From Notoacmeibacter ruber (GTDB lineage: Bacteria; Pseudomonadota; Alphaproteobacteria; Rhizobiales; Rhizobiaceae): 64,000 bases of DNA. Below the pieces are notes generated by a model that worked only from the letters and a program-made list of their open reading frames with translations, was not told the DNA's origin and ran no database searches. Each line of letters begins with the position of its first letter. The stretch's first letter is position 1. This document shows, one piece after another, positions 8,276 through 16,273 of the stretch. A program made the position numbers and the translations under genes. The stretch covers positions 992,001 through 1,056,000 of the forward strand of contig NZ_RCWN01000001.1 of NCBI RefSeq assembly GCF_003668555.1. The letters are read 5' to 3'.

Positions 8276-8851
8276 ATGTCTGATGCTAGCCATTTCGTCA
8301 TGGAACGGATTCTCGTCTCAGCCTGCCTGCTCGGCCGGCCTGTCCGTTATGACGGCAGGCCCAAGCTTTCCAATGACGCGATTATTGCGCGTTGGATGGA
8401 GGAGGGCAGGGTGGTTTCGGTCTGTCCCGAGGTCGCCGTGGGTTTTCCGACGCCGCGTCCGCCAGCGGAGATAAGGGGAAATCAGACGAAGGAAAGCGCT
8501 CCGTCCTCTCAAGAGGTGGATTGCCGAGAACTTGACGGCGTTTCAGTGCTGGCGGGTGGGGCATCTGTCGTCGAGCAGACCGGCGGGGAGATCACCGACC
8601 TTTTCGTCAGAGCAGCCGGGGATACGGTCGCCATTGCGCGCCGATTTGGCTGCCGTCATGCCGTCCTGACCGACGGGTCCCCGTCATGCGGTTCGACGTT
8701 CATCTATGATGGATCGTTCAGCGGAAACCGCGTGGAGGGAATGGGGGTTACAACTGCGGCCCTGAGAGAGGCGGGTATTGAGGTTTGGCCAGAAACGAAG
8801 CTGGCCGAACTGGACGAATTGCTTCAGGCGGGCGGCGGCTCCCCATCCTGA
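8276..8851 (+). CDS. DUF523 family protein (TudS-like, probable Fe-S)
   Basis: A 191-residue DUF523 protein. Three conserved cysteines are visible: C17 in SACLLG, C50 in VCPEV and C138 in SPSCGS. In the characterised member TudS (thiouracil desulfurase), cysteines of this kind hold a [4Fe-4S] cluster that removes sulfur from thiolated bases. VRYDG and the PRPPAEIR segment also fit the family. Two starts are possible: 8276 as given, or the ATG at 8300, which gives MERILVSACLLG and is closer to the usual family N-terminus; neither has a strong ribosome-binding site. Desulfidase activity is inferred. Confidence 0.82.
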   Translation: MSDASHFVMERILVSACLLGRPVRYDGRPKLSNDAIIARWMEEGRVVSVCPEVAVGFPTPRPPAEIRGNQTKESAPSSQEVDCRELDGVSVLAGGASVVEQTGGEITDLFVRAAGDTVAIARRFGCRHAVLTDGSPSCGSTFIYDGSFSGNRVEGMGVTTAALREAGIEVWPETKLAELDELLQAGGGSPS

Positions 8852-8927
8852 CCTTCACTTCAGGCCCTTGGTGCTGTGTGGCAGCGCAGATCTCATACGC
8901 GCTGCCACGGCTGTCTATCCTGAAGGA

Positions 8928-10205
8928 TCAGTTGCTCGACTGGTCCATGCAGTTTGCGAAGAAGGTCGTGGTCGCCGGCCAGTCGGAAAATAGGCCGACA
9001 ATACCGATATCGTTGTAAAGCACGTCCATCAGCTTGAGGATGTCGCCATCGTCTTTGATGATGTCGCTGACCGTCTGATAGTACCAGCCGCCGCCATTTT
9101 CGGCGTTGAGCGGGCCGGAACGCTCCAGCGACCAGCTGATGATATCCAGCCCGGCTTCTTTGGCGGCCTTGGCGTATTCGCTCGGCACCATCTCACCATC
9201 CTGCACCGTGACGAGGTACCAGAGCGGGGGCGCGATGTAATTGATGCCTTCCTCTTTCAGGTCGGCAAGCTGATATTCCCATGTCGAGCGATCGTTGACA
9301 TCGAAATTCTCGTTGCTGTCCTGATCGTCGAGATAAACGGCCTGCTTGCCGAATTCCGGCTCGTTCTCGATCCAGTAACGAACATCCTCGATCTGGAAGG
9401 ATTGCGGCCAGACATTGGCGGGATCGACATTGGCCGCTTTCAGCTCGTCGATCATCTTCTGCGCATAGGCCTCCTGGGTAAGGCCATCGAACGGCATCTC
9501 GACCGACGGCGCCTTCAGTTCCGGCGTCATCTTCACGTCGAGCTGCTTCATCAGTTCAATCGACTCGGCAAAGGTCAAAAGATGCGCGCCGGCCGTGTAG
9601 AGATCGGTGCGGAAGTTCGGTGTACCATCCTGATATTCTTCGGCGGTTGACGCTTTTTTGTTCGCCGCGTCCTGCTTCGGCTCAAGCGTCTTGAATTCGG
9701 CAAGCGTCAGGTCGGAAGTGCGACATTCCGCGGTCGCTTCGTTATCGCCGGAGGCCGGGGTGAAAGCTGTTGTGCAGTTGCCGGCCAGGTCCGTCGTCAG
9801 AACATTGGTCGTGGTGTGCAGATCGTTCTGTGCGTGTCGGCAGACGAGCTCCTGGTCCTTCGTGAATGTCACATCGCATTCGACGATGCCGGCACCCATT
9901 CGAGCTGCTGCAACATAGCTTTCGGCGGTATGCTCCGGAAACATGAGCGTCGCACCGCGATGGCCGATCGACCAATCCGTCCTGGTCGGCGTGTTGGAGA
10001 GACAGCCCTGAAGTTTCGTCTTCAGTTCGCCTTCCTCGAGAACATCGACGAGATAGGCTGGACGTACGCCATAGGTGATCGTGCCGACCTCCGGCGCCTT
10101 GAAAGACATGGTCTGCGGTTCGGTTGTCGCCTCGTTCGACTGGGCGTAGGCCGGAGCGGCGGCAAGGACCGTCGCAGCGGCAAGTGTGGCGCGTAAAGCA
10201 ATCAT
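8928..10205 (-). CDS. Periplasmic glycerophosphodiester phosphodiesterase
   Basis: A 425-residue secreted GDPD. A signal peptide (residues 1-21, ending APAYAQ) is followed by the catalytic barrel with [13 protein letters not shown] (His-Arg at the start, Glu a few residues on), [10 protein letters not shown] and [13 protein letters not shown]. It should hydrolyse deacylated phospholipids to glycerol 3-phosphate and an alcohol. The start at 10205 is chosen because GAGGGAG sits just upstream and it yields a clean signal peptide; the frame opens further upstream without support. At 425 residues it is long for the family, with extra sequence around 150-200. It follows the racemase gene on the same strand after a 135-bp spacer with a hairpin, so it is probably transcribed separately. 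Confidence 0.88.
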   Translation of the reverse strand: MIALRATLAAATVLAAAPAYAQSNEATTEPQTMSFKAPEVGTITYGVRPAYLVDVLEEGELKTKLQGCLSNTPTRTDWSIGHRGATLMFPEHTAESYVAAARMGAGIVECDVTFTKDQELVCRHAQNDLHTTTNVLTTDLAGNCTTAFTPASGDNEATAECRTSDLTLAEFKTLEPKQDAANKKASTAEEYQDGTPNFRTDLYTAGAHLLTFAESIELMKQLDVKMTPELKAPSVEMPFDGLTQEAYAQKMIDELKAANVDPANVWPQSFQIEDVRYWIENEPEFGKQAVYLDDQDSNENFDVNDRSTWEYQLADLKEEGINYIAPPLWYLVTVQDGEMVPSEYAKAAKEAGLDIISWSLERSGPLNAENGGGWYYQTVSDIIKDDGDILKLMDVLYNDIGIVGLFSDWPATTTFFANCMDQSSN

Positions 10206-10285
10206 GAAAAGCTCCCTCTGGTTGGGACGAGTCGAGTACTCGTCCACCAACCAGTTTAGGTCACCGATCGTAACAGTCGCGCTGC

Positions 10286-10326
10286 AACTGCGAACCCGGC
10301 TTCCGTTGCCAGTCGGATTCGCAGTT
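10286..10326 (-). terminator. Terminator-like hairpin after the ABC/racemase operon
   Basis: Perfect 9-base inverted arms, AACTGCGAA (10286-10294) and TTCGCAGTT (10318-10326), flank a 23-base loop, starting 15 bases past the racemase stop. No T-run follows on the minus strand, so it may stabilise the 3' end or need Rho, rather than act as a classical intrinsic terminator. Confidence 0.4.
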
Positions 10327-10340
10327 CGTTCATTGGAGTA

Positions 10341-11039
10341 TCACGCGCTCAATCTTTCTTTCGCGGCAACGATCCAACGGTCGGCATTGGCGGCGCGCAG
10401 TGCTTTCGCCATGGCAACCGCTGCTGCGACGCCGTCAATGACCGGAACATGGAAATGGTCGGATAGGTTCATTGCGAGATCCGCCATGCCCGCGCAGCCA
10501 AGAACGATGGAGTCGGGCTTGTCTTCCGCGAGAGCTAACGCGATTTCAGCTCTTATGGCTTTTCCGGCGCGCTCTCGGGCACCCTCCAGTTCTAAAACGC
10601 CGATCTCGGAGGCGCGGACGCGAGCGCAGCGTGATGCAAAGCCGTAGCGTTCCAGATTGTCTTCAATGACCGGCACGGAAACGCCAAGGGTTGTGACGAC
10701 CGAGAACCGTTCCCCGACCAGCATCGCGGCGTGAAAGGCAGCCTCGCCAATTCCTATGAGGGGAATGGGGGAGCGCCGTTTAAGCGTCATGAGGCCGGTA
10801 TCGTCGAAACAGGCGATAATGCAGGCGTCATAGAGGCTTGGCTCCATCCTCGTCTCGAAGAGATGAAACAGGCCGGGCAGTGCGGCTGCTCCGTCCTCTG
10901 GACCTTGGATAGCTGGTGGCGTGTCGGTTGGATTGATGGCCGTGATCGTCGTGCCCTGGCCGGCGGCTGCCAACGCTGCCCGCTCGATCGACCGTGTCAT
11001 CGCCGTGGTCGAGTTCGGATTGATGACGAGAATGTGCAT
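10341..11039 (-). CDS. Aspartate/glutamate racemase family protein (hydantoin-racemase-like)
   Basis: A 232-residue Asp/Glu racemase superfamily enzyme. MHILVINPNSTTAMT is the typical N-terminus of the hydantoin racemase/Dcg1 branch, and the two catalytic cysteines appear in ACFDDTG (about C79) and GCAGMADL (about C181). It would racemise a small chiral amino acid derivative, with hydantoins or allantoin-like compounds as the branch's known substrates. It starts two bases after the stop of the downstream permease in a transporter operon, so it probably acts on what that transporter imports. The exact substrate is unknown. Confidence 0.85.
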   Translation of the reverse strand: MHILVINPNSTTAMTRSIERAALAAAGQGTTITAINPTDTPPAIQGPEDGAAALPGLFHLFETRMEPSLYDACIIACFDDTGLMTLKRRSPIPLIGIGEAAFHAAMLVGERFSVVTTLGVSVPVIEDNLERYGFASRCARVRASEIGVLELEGARERAGKAIRAEIALALAEDKPDSIVLGCAGMADLAMNLSDHFHVPVIDGVAAAVAMAKALRAANADRWIVAAKERLSA

Positions 11040-11041
11040 GT

Positions 11042-11881
11042 TTAGACCATGCCTTCGCCGGCATCGGAGCCAAGGCGCGCGCGTCGGCGGTTCATAATGA
11101 GGACCGCGACCAGAAAAGCCGCGATGATGACCAGGGAAAAACCGGTGGTCAGCGTGCCAAGGGCGAAAATGACCGGTGTCGTCACATTGGTTGTCATGCC
11201 GAAGATTTCGAGCGGCAGGGTGTTGTAACTGCCCGCCGTCAGCAGGGTGCGGGCGAATTCATCATAGGAAAGGGTGAAGCCGAAGAGGGCGACACCGATC
11301 AGCATGGGAGCGATGATCGGCAGCACGACATGACGGATCGTCTGCCATGATGACGCTCCCTGATCCCTTGCAGCCTCCTCATAGGATTTGTCGAAACGGT
11401 TGAAGACGGCGAACATGATCAGCAGGCCGAAGGGGAGGGTCCAGGTCAGTTGCGAGCCGAAGCCGGAGGTCGCCCAATGGACGTTGAGGCCGGCCCGCGA
11501 GAAGATCAGGCCCACGCCGAGCGAGATCAGGATGGACGGGATCACAAGCGATATGATGATCAGATAGAAGATGACGCCCGAGCCGGCAAACCGCTTTCGG
11601 AAGGCCAGCCCTCCCATCACGGAAACGACCACGGTGGTGACCATCACCATAAGGCCAAGAACGAGCGAGCGGCCGAAACTGCCCCAGATGTCGCCGACCG
11701 CCTGTTGCTCGAACAGGTCGCGGAACCAGTGAAGCGAGACGCCGCGCATCGGAAATGTCAGGCCACCGCCCGGTCCCTGAAACGAGAGGATCGCAATGGT
11801 TAGGGTCGGGCCGTAAAGGAAAACCAGAAAAAGCGCGAAGATGAAGGCAAGGACGTAGAAGGAGCGGGGCCGGGTTTCCAT
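11042..11881 (-). CDS. ABC transporter permease, PotC-like
   Basis: A 279-residue inner-membrane permease with six predicted spans and the EAA loop YEEAARDQGASSWQTIRHV, which contacts the ATPase. It matches the PotC side of polyamine/opine/phosphonate-type importers. The ATG at 11881 lies one base after the upstream permease stop and has AGGAG in front of it, inside the end of that gene. It forms a heterodimeric channel with the preceding permease. The substrate is not determined by the sequence. Confidence 0.92.
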   Translation of the reverse strand: METRPRSFYVLAFIFALFLVFLYGPTLTIAILSFQGPGGGLTFPMRGVSLHWFRDLFEQQAVGDIWGSFGRSLVLGLMVMVTTVVVSVMGGLAFRKRFAGSGVIFYLIIISLVIPSILISLGVGLIFSRAGLNVHWATSGFGSQLTWTLPFGLLIMFAVFNRFDKSYEEAARDQGASSWQTIRHVVLPIIAPMLIGVALFGFTLSYDEFARTLLTAGSYNTLPLEIFGMTTNVTTPVIFALGTLTTGFSLVIIAAFLVAVLIMNRRRARLGSDAGEGMV

Positions 11882-11882
11882 T

Positions 11883-12800
11883 TCATAGCTCCTTTCGAAT
11901 GTCGACAAAGCGAAGCAGTATCGCGATCACCAGCAGGACGGTGCCCAGCAGAACCACGGCGGTGGCGCAGGCCGACGGATATTGCAGAAGGCTGATATCG
12001 TTGGAGATCAGGCGACCGACATTCGCTTTTTGCGAGCCAGACATGAATCGCACGGTGATGAAGTCGCCCATGACGAGCGTCACGACGAAGATCGAGCCGA
12101 TCATGATGCCGGGCTTGGTCAGCGGAATGATGACATTGGTCAATGTCTGAAAGCCGGTTGCGCCATTATCGTAGGCCGCTTCGATCAACGATCTGTCGAT
12201 ACGCATCATCGTGTTGAAGATCGGCACGACCATGAAGAGCGTGTAGAGATGGACGAATGCGAGGATGACCGAGAAATCGGAGTAGAGGAGCCATTCCAGC
12301 GGCTCGTCGATCGCTCCCATCGAGATAAGCGTGGAGTTGGCGATGCCGTTTCTGCCCAGAAAGGGAATCCACGAAATCATGCGAATGATATTCGATGTCC
12401 AGAAGGGGATGGTGCACAGCAAAAACAGAGCGACCTGCCAGGTCAGCGTGCGCACGTGGAACGCCAGAAAATAGGCGACGGTGAAACCGAGGATGAGGGT
12501 GACCGCCCAGGTGACCGCTGCATATTTGAGGGTGTTGAGAAAGACCTTATAGGTGACGGGCGAGGTCAGCAGGAACTCATAATTGTCGAACTGAAAGGCC
12601 GGATAGATCGAAAATTCGGTCGCGCCCCAGAAACTGACGACCACGATCATGATGATCGGCAGGACCAGAAAGAATATGAGGATGAGCGCAAGCGGCGCGG
12701 AAAGAAGCCAGGCGCTCAGCGCACCTGACAGTTTTAGCGTCACTCGATCCTGCGTTCCGATCGGTACGGTCTGGGTCTGGTCTGTCATGGGCAGCGTCAT
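11883..12800 (-). CDS. ABC transporter permease, PotB-like
   Basis: A 305-residue permease with a long hydrophilic N-terminus, six membrane spans and the EAA loop IEAAYDNGATGFQTLTNVIIPL. The CTIPFWTSNIIR segment is typical of PotB-like proteins. Start codons at 12800 and 12788 are both possible and neither has a strong ribosome-binding site; the longer form is given. It sits between the binding protein (65-bp gap) and the PotC-like permease and is co-transcribed with them. Confidence 0.92.
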   Translation of the reverse strand: MTLPMTDQTQTVPIGTQDRVTLKLSGALSAWLLSAPLALILIFFLVLPIIMIVVVSFWGATEFSIYPAFQFDNYEFLLTSPVTYKVFLNTLKYAAVTWAVTLILGFTVAYFLAFHVRTLTWQVALFLLCTIPFWTSNIIRMISWIPFLGRNGIANSTLISMGAIDEPLEWLLYSDFSVILAFVHLYTLFMVVPIFNTMMRIDRSLIEAAYDNGATGFQTLTNVIIPLTKPGIMIGSIFVVTLVMGDFITVRFMSGSQKANVGRLISNDISLLQYPSACATAVVLLGTVLLVIAILLRFVDIRKEL

Positions 12801-12865
12801 CCACGGTGGTAGGCGGCGTCCCGGCCAAGAGAGGAAAGCCGGAACGCCAGTGCGGTCGGATCAGG

Positions 12866-14158
12866 TCAGGCCGCGATGAACTCGTTCCATTTGCGGACCA
12901 TGTACTGGTTTTCATCCATGACAGCGTTCCAGCACGCCACAGAGCCCATTCGGTCGTAGAACGAGCCGCCATCCCGCGTTTCGCCCGGCTGGGCCATGAC
13001 GTCACCAAAAGGATTGGTGATCGGCTCGACGGCTTCCTTGCCTTCGAACCAATAGCCCCATTCATTTTCGGACATGTGGTCTTTGGACGTTTCCGGAACG
13101 GCGGAATAATAGCCCTGACGCATGAGGAAGCCGCCGACCCATCCGTCGAGATACCAGTTGATGTAGTCGTAGGCTGCATCCAGCTCCATGCCGGTCAGTG
13201 ACTTGGAAAGGCCGATGCCGCCGCCCCACGAGCGATAACCTTCTTCCAGCGGCTGGTAGATGCATGGAATACCGCGCGACTTGACGGCTGTGATCGCCGG
13301 CGACCACATGGACTGGATGACGACCTCGCCGGACGCCATGAGATTGACGCTCTCGTCGAAACTCTTCCAAAAAGCGCGGAACTGGCCGTTCTTCTTGGCT
13401 TCCGTAAAGATGGCGAAGGTCTTGTCGATCTCTTCGCGGGTCATGTTGCCCTTGTCGCCATACTGGATCTCGCCCATGGATTCGCAGACCATGGCCATGT
13501 CCATGATGCCGATCGAGGAAATGTCGAGAATCGAGGCCTTGCCCTTGAATTCCGGGTTCAGCAGTTCGGACCAGTTCTTGATCGGACGGCCGATGAGATC
13601 GGGCCGAATTCCAAGCGTATCAGCATTGTAGATGGTCGGGATGAGTGTCATCCAATTGGTCGGTTCGTCCGCAAAGGTGGTCGCGCCCGGCTCTGGGATA
13701 AAACCGACCTTGTGCGGTGCGGTGCCCTGGGCGATTTCGCTTTCGGGTGTAAGCTTTCCATCTTTGAAGATGCCGACGATCTGGTCGTAGCGCTTGATTT
13801 TGGAGACATCCATTGCCTGAAGGTTGCCTGTCGGCCAGACCTTCTTGCAGATCCAGTATTCAATATCGGCGATGTCGAAGGAATCCGGCTGGGTGGCCGC
13901 GCGCTGTGTCACGCTATCGGAATCGAGGGCCGTCATCTCGAGCGTGAAGCCGAGATCCTCCTTTACCTTCTGGGCGACCTCGTTGAGATTGGACACGCCC
14001 GTACCGAACTGGCGCAGTGTGATGTTCTTGATATTCTGTGCCCAGATCGTCGGAAAGCCGGTGATCGCACCGCTACCAACCGCTGCGCCGGCGGTGGCCG
14101 CCGCACCCTTGAGAACGGAACGTCGGCTAACGCCCTTTTTGCTACTATCGATCGTCAT
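12866..14158 (-). CDS. ABC transporter substrate-binding protein, Tat-exported
   Basis: A 430-residue periplasmic binding protein. The N-terminus carries a twin-arginine signal (SRRSVLKGAAA, about residues 11-21) followed by a weakly hydrophobic stretch ending near WAQN, so it is probably exported folded by Tat. The body has the layout of family 1/PotD-type solute-binding proteins, including IEYWICKKVW and a WGGGIGLSKS ligand-cleft segment. A polyamine or amino-acid-derived ligand is plausible given the permease class and the racemase in the operon, but the ligand cannot be assigned. Confidence 0.9.
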   Translation of the reverse strand: MTIDSSKKGVSRRSVLKGAAATAGAAVGSGAITGFPTIWAQNIKNITLRQFGTGVSNLNEVAQKVKEDLGFTLEMTALDSDSVTQRAATQPDSFDIADIEYWICKKVWPTGNLQAMDVSKIKRYDQIVGIFKDGKLTPESEIAQGTAPHKVGFIPEPGATTFADEPTNWMTLIPTIYNADTLGIRPDLIGRPIKNWSELLNPEFKGKASILDISSIGIMDMAMVCESMGEIQYGDKGNMTREEIDKTFAIFTEAKKNGQFRAFWKSFDESVNLMASGEVVIQSMWSPAITAVKSRGIPCIYQPLEEGYRSWGGGIGLSKSLTGMELDAAYDYINWYLDGWVGGFLMRQGYYSAVPETSKDHMSENEWGYWFEGKEAVEPITNPFGDVMAQPGETRDGGSFYDRMGSVACWNAVMDENQYMVRKWNEFIAA

Positions 14159-14220
14159 ATCGGAACTCCTTTTCGCTTCCGGTCACGGTTCACGGGCGCG
14201 GTGCCGTGAGATTCTGCGGC

Positions 14221-15210
14221 TCAGGCCGCGAGCTGGTGGGCGTCGTCCGGTTTCCAGGTCAGGAAGACGGTGTCGCCAATTTCAAAGGGATTGGAGAAAA
14301 ACTCGCTCTCCGGCACGGCCGCGATGAATTCATCGCCTTGTCCCGTCAGGAGCGATACGTTCACGATCGTGCCGAGATATTCGATCTCGCGCACTTGTGC
14401 GTCGATCATTCCGTCATCCGCCGGGGTTTTGGAGAGCGCAACCCGGTCGGTGCGCACGGCCAGTTTGGCGGCGCCATGACCGATCACGTTATGGCCGCCA
14501 ATGAAGCGGGCGACGAACTCGGTTCGGGGCGCGTTGAAAACCTCACGCGGCGGTCCATCCTGCTCGATCTTGCCGTCGTTCATGACGATGATGCGATCGG
14601 CGAGTGCGAGCGCTTCATCCTGGCTGTGCGTGACGTGGATGAAGGAGATGCCAAGTTCGCGTTGGAGCTTTTTCAGCTCTGCGCGCATGCGGATGCGAAG
14701 AAAGGGATCGAGCGCAGAAAGCGGCTCATCGAGCAAAAGGATCTGTGGCTGCGTGATCAGCGCACGGGCAAGGGCGACGCGCTGCTGCTGCCCGCCGGAG
14801 AGTTGAGCCGGAAGGCGGTCCCCATAGGCCGACATATCCACCAGTTCGAGCAACCTCGATGCTTCGGCATGGCGTTTCGCCTTGTCGACGCCTTTCATCT
14901 TGAGGCTGAAGGCAACATTGTCCTTCACGCTCAGATGCGGAAACAGCGCATAGTTCTGAAACATCATCGCCGTGCCCCGCTGTGCGGGAGCCAGATCGGT
15001 GACGTTTTTGCCACCGAGGATGATATCGCCTTCGGAGACCGACTCATGGCCGGCGATCATGCGAAGGGTCGACGATTTGCCACAGCCTGACGGGCCCAGA
15101 AGGCACGCATAGGTTCCACCTGCGATCTTTTGATTGATCGCGTCGACAGCGACGGTATCACCGTATCGCTTGGTCAGGCTGACGAGTTCCAGGCCCCGAT
15201 CACGCATCAT
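14221..15210 (-). CDS. ABC transporter ATP-binding protein, PotA-like
   Basis: A 329-residue ATPase: Walker A GPSGCGKSS (39-47), signature LSGGQQQR (137-144), Walker B LLLDEP (158-163), and a C-terminal TOBE-type domain from about residue 240. It energises the importer formed with the two permeases and the binding protein. The start at 15210 (tandem ATGs) is chosen for GGAAGG just upstream; the frame is open to 15456, but that stretch is the regulatory spacer. It is the first gene of the minus-strand operon, divergent from the GntR regulator. Confidence 0.93.
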   Translation of the reverse strand: MMRDRGLELVSLTKRYGDTVAVDAINQKIAGGTYACLLGPSGCGKSSTLRMIAGHESVSEGDIILGGKNVTDLAPAQRGTAMMFQNYALFPHLSVKDNVAFSLKMKGVDKAKRHAEASRLLELVDMSAYGDRLPAQLSGGQQQRVALARALITQPQILLLDEPLSALDPFLRIRMRAELKKLQRELGISFIHVTHSQDEALALADRIIVMNDGKIEQDGPPREVFNAPRTEFVARFIGGHNVIGHGAAKLAVRTDRVALSKTPADDGMIDAQVREIEYLGTIVNVSLLTGQGDEFIAAVPESEFFSNPFEIGDTVFLTWKPDDAHQLAA

Positions 15211-15373
15211 CGCACCTTCCGTTTCGGTTGCGATTGAGGTGAAGCAATGAGCGTGCCAATTGGCAGCGAGCGCGTGTTCCCGCGCTTTCTGGCCGTCGCA
15301 ATCAGGTTTCACCATCATGCAGCTTAAGGAATGCGCACAATAAATGATCATTAAGAATACGAAATGACCACGC

Positions 15374-15387
15374 CATTGTATACAATG
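15374..15387. promoter_or_regulatory. Candidate GntR operator
   Basis: The 14-base sequence CATTGTATACAATG is its own reverse complement. Its TTGTATACAA core resembles the T-G-T...A-C-A type sites bound by FadR/FCD-type GntR regulators. It lies in an A/T-rich part of the 275-bp spacer between the divergent gntR gene (98 bp from its ATG) and the ABC operon (164 bp from its ATG). It probably controls both directions; the start points of transcription were not resolved. Confidence 0.55.
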
Positions 15388-15485
15388 TGATCGTTTGATT
15401 GGGTGGGATCGTGGGCGTAAGAAGTTCGGCGTCAGTGGACTATTCTGAGTCGCCAAGGTGACCGGACCGATCGGAGGCAGAGGCG

Positions 15486-16211
15486 ATGCGGCAAGTGACG
15501 ACCGATGAGCTGGATGGCGGCTATTCGCTGCCGCCGGGCCGGGCGCTCGCGATTTGTCAGCAGATTGAAGCCGCGATTTTGGAACACCGCCTTCAACCCG
15601 GCATGAAACTGGCCGAAGACGAGGTTGGCGAAACTTTCGGCGTCAGCAGGACGGTCGCGCGTACGGCTTTGCAAGCGCTTGCGCATGGCGGCTTGGTGAC
15701 CATAGAGCGCAATCGCGGTGCGTTCGTTTCACGCCCTACTATGCGTGAGGCGCATGAGGTGTTCGAGGCAAGAGGGCTGATCGAACCCCGGATCGCGCGG
15801 ATGGCTGCAAAGGCGATCACGCCAGAGCAACTGGCTCAACTGAAATCGCATATCGATGCGGAGCACGATGCTGTCAGAATAGGCAATAAGGGGCTGGCGC
15901 TGGCGCTGTCGGGCACCTTTCACAACGCGATCGCAGAGATCGCCGATCAGAAGGTGCTGACGCATATTCTGCGCTCGCTCGTTTCGCGCTCGTCACTGAT
16001 CATAGCTCTTTATGGGAAACGCCCCGACACGGCCTGCGAGAGTCACTCGCACCATGCGCTCATGGACGCTTTCGCCAAGAACGACGTAGCCGGTGCCGAA
16101 GAGATCATGAAAAGCCATATCATCGATCTGCACTCCGGTCTCGACCTGAAGGAACGGGCGGTTGAGAAGCCGTCGCTAGCCAACGTTTTCCAGTTCACCC
16201 AAGCGAAATGA
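15486..16211 (+). CDS. GntR-family transcriptional regulator (FCD domain)
   Basis: A 241-residue regulator with an N-terminal winged helix (about 18-90; FGVSRTVARTALQAL is the recognition helix region) and a C-terminal all-helical FCD ligand domain (about 95-220) with the metal-binding-type histidines FHNAIAEIAD and SHSHHALMDA. Such proteins usually repress catabolic or uptake genes until a small carboxylate or amino acid binds. It is divergent from the ABC/racemase operon with a perfect palindrome between them, so that operon is the likely target. The stop is 62 bp from the end of the convergent GNAT/nitrilase gene. Confidence 0.9.
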   Translation: MRQVTTDELDGGYSLPPGRALAICQQIEAAILEHRLQPGMKLAEDEVGETFGVSRTVARTALQALAHGGLVTIERNRGAFVSRPTMREAHEVFEARGLIEPRIARMAAKAITPEQLAQLKSHIDAEHDAVRIGNKGLALALSGTFHNAIAEIADQKVLTHILRSLVSRSSLIIALYGKRPDTACESHSHHALMDAFAKNDVAGAEEIMKSHIIDLHSGLDLKERAVEKPSLANVFQFTQAK

Positions 16212-16273
16212 ACGAAGCGCTTTTGGCCGCGCGAAGAATGCTGCCGGCCGACGTTCCAGGATGAAAGCGGCAA

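Noticed and set aside
10260..10276. A possible Pho-box-like repeat upstream of the glycerophosphodiesterase
   Set aside because: Only partial matches to the rhizobial consensus and the wrong repeat spacing; it could equally be a weak inverted repeat.
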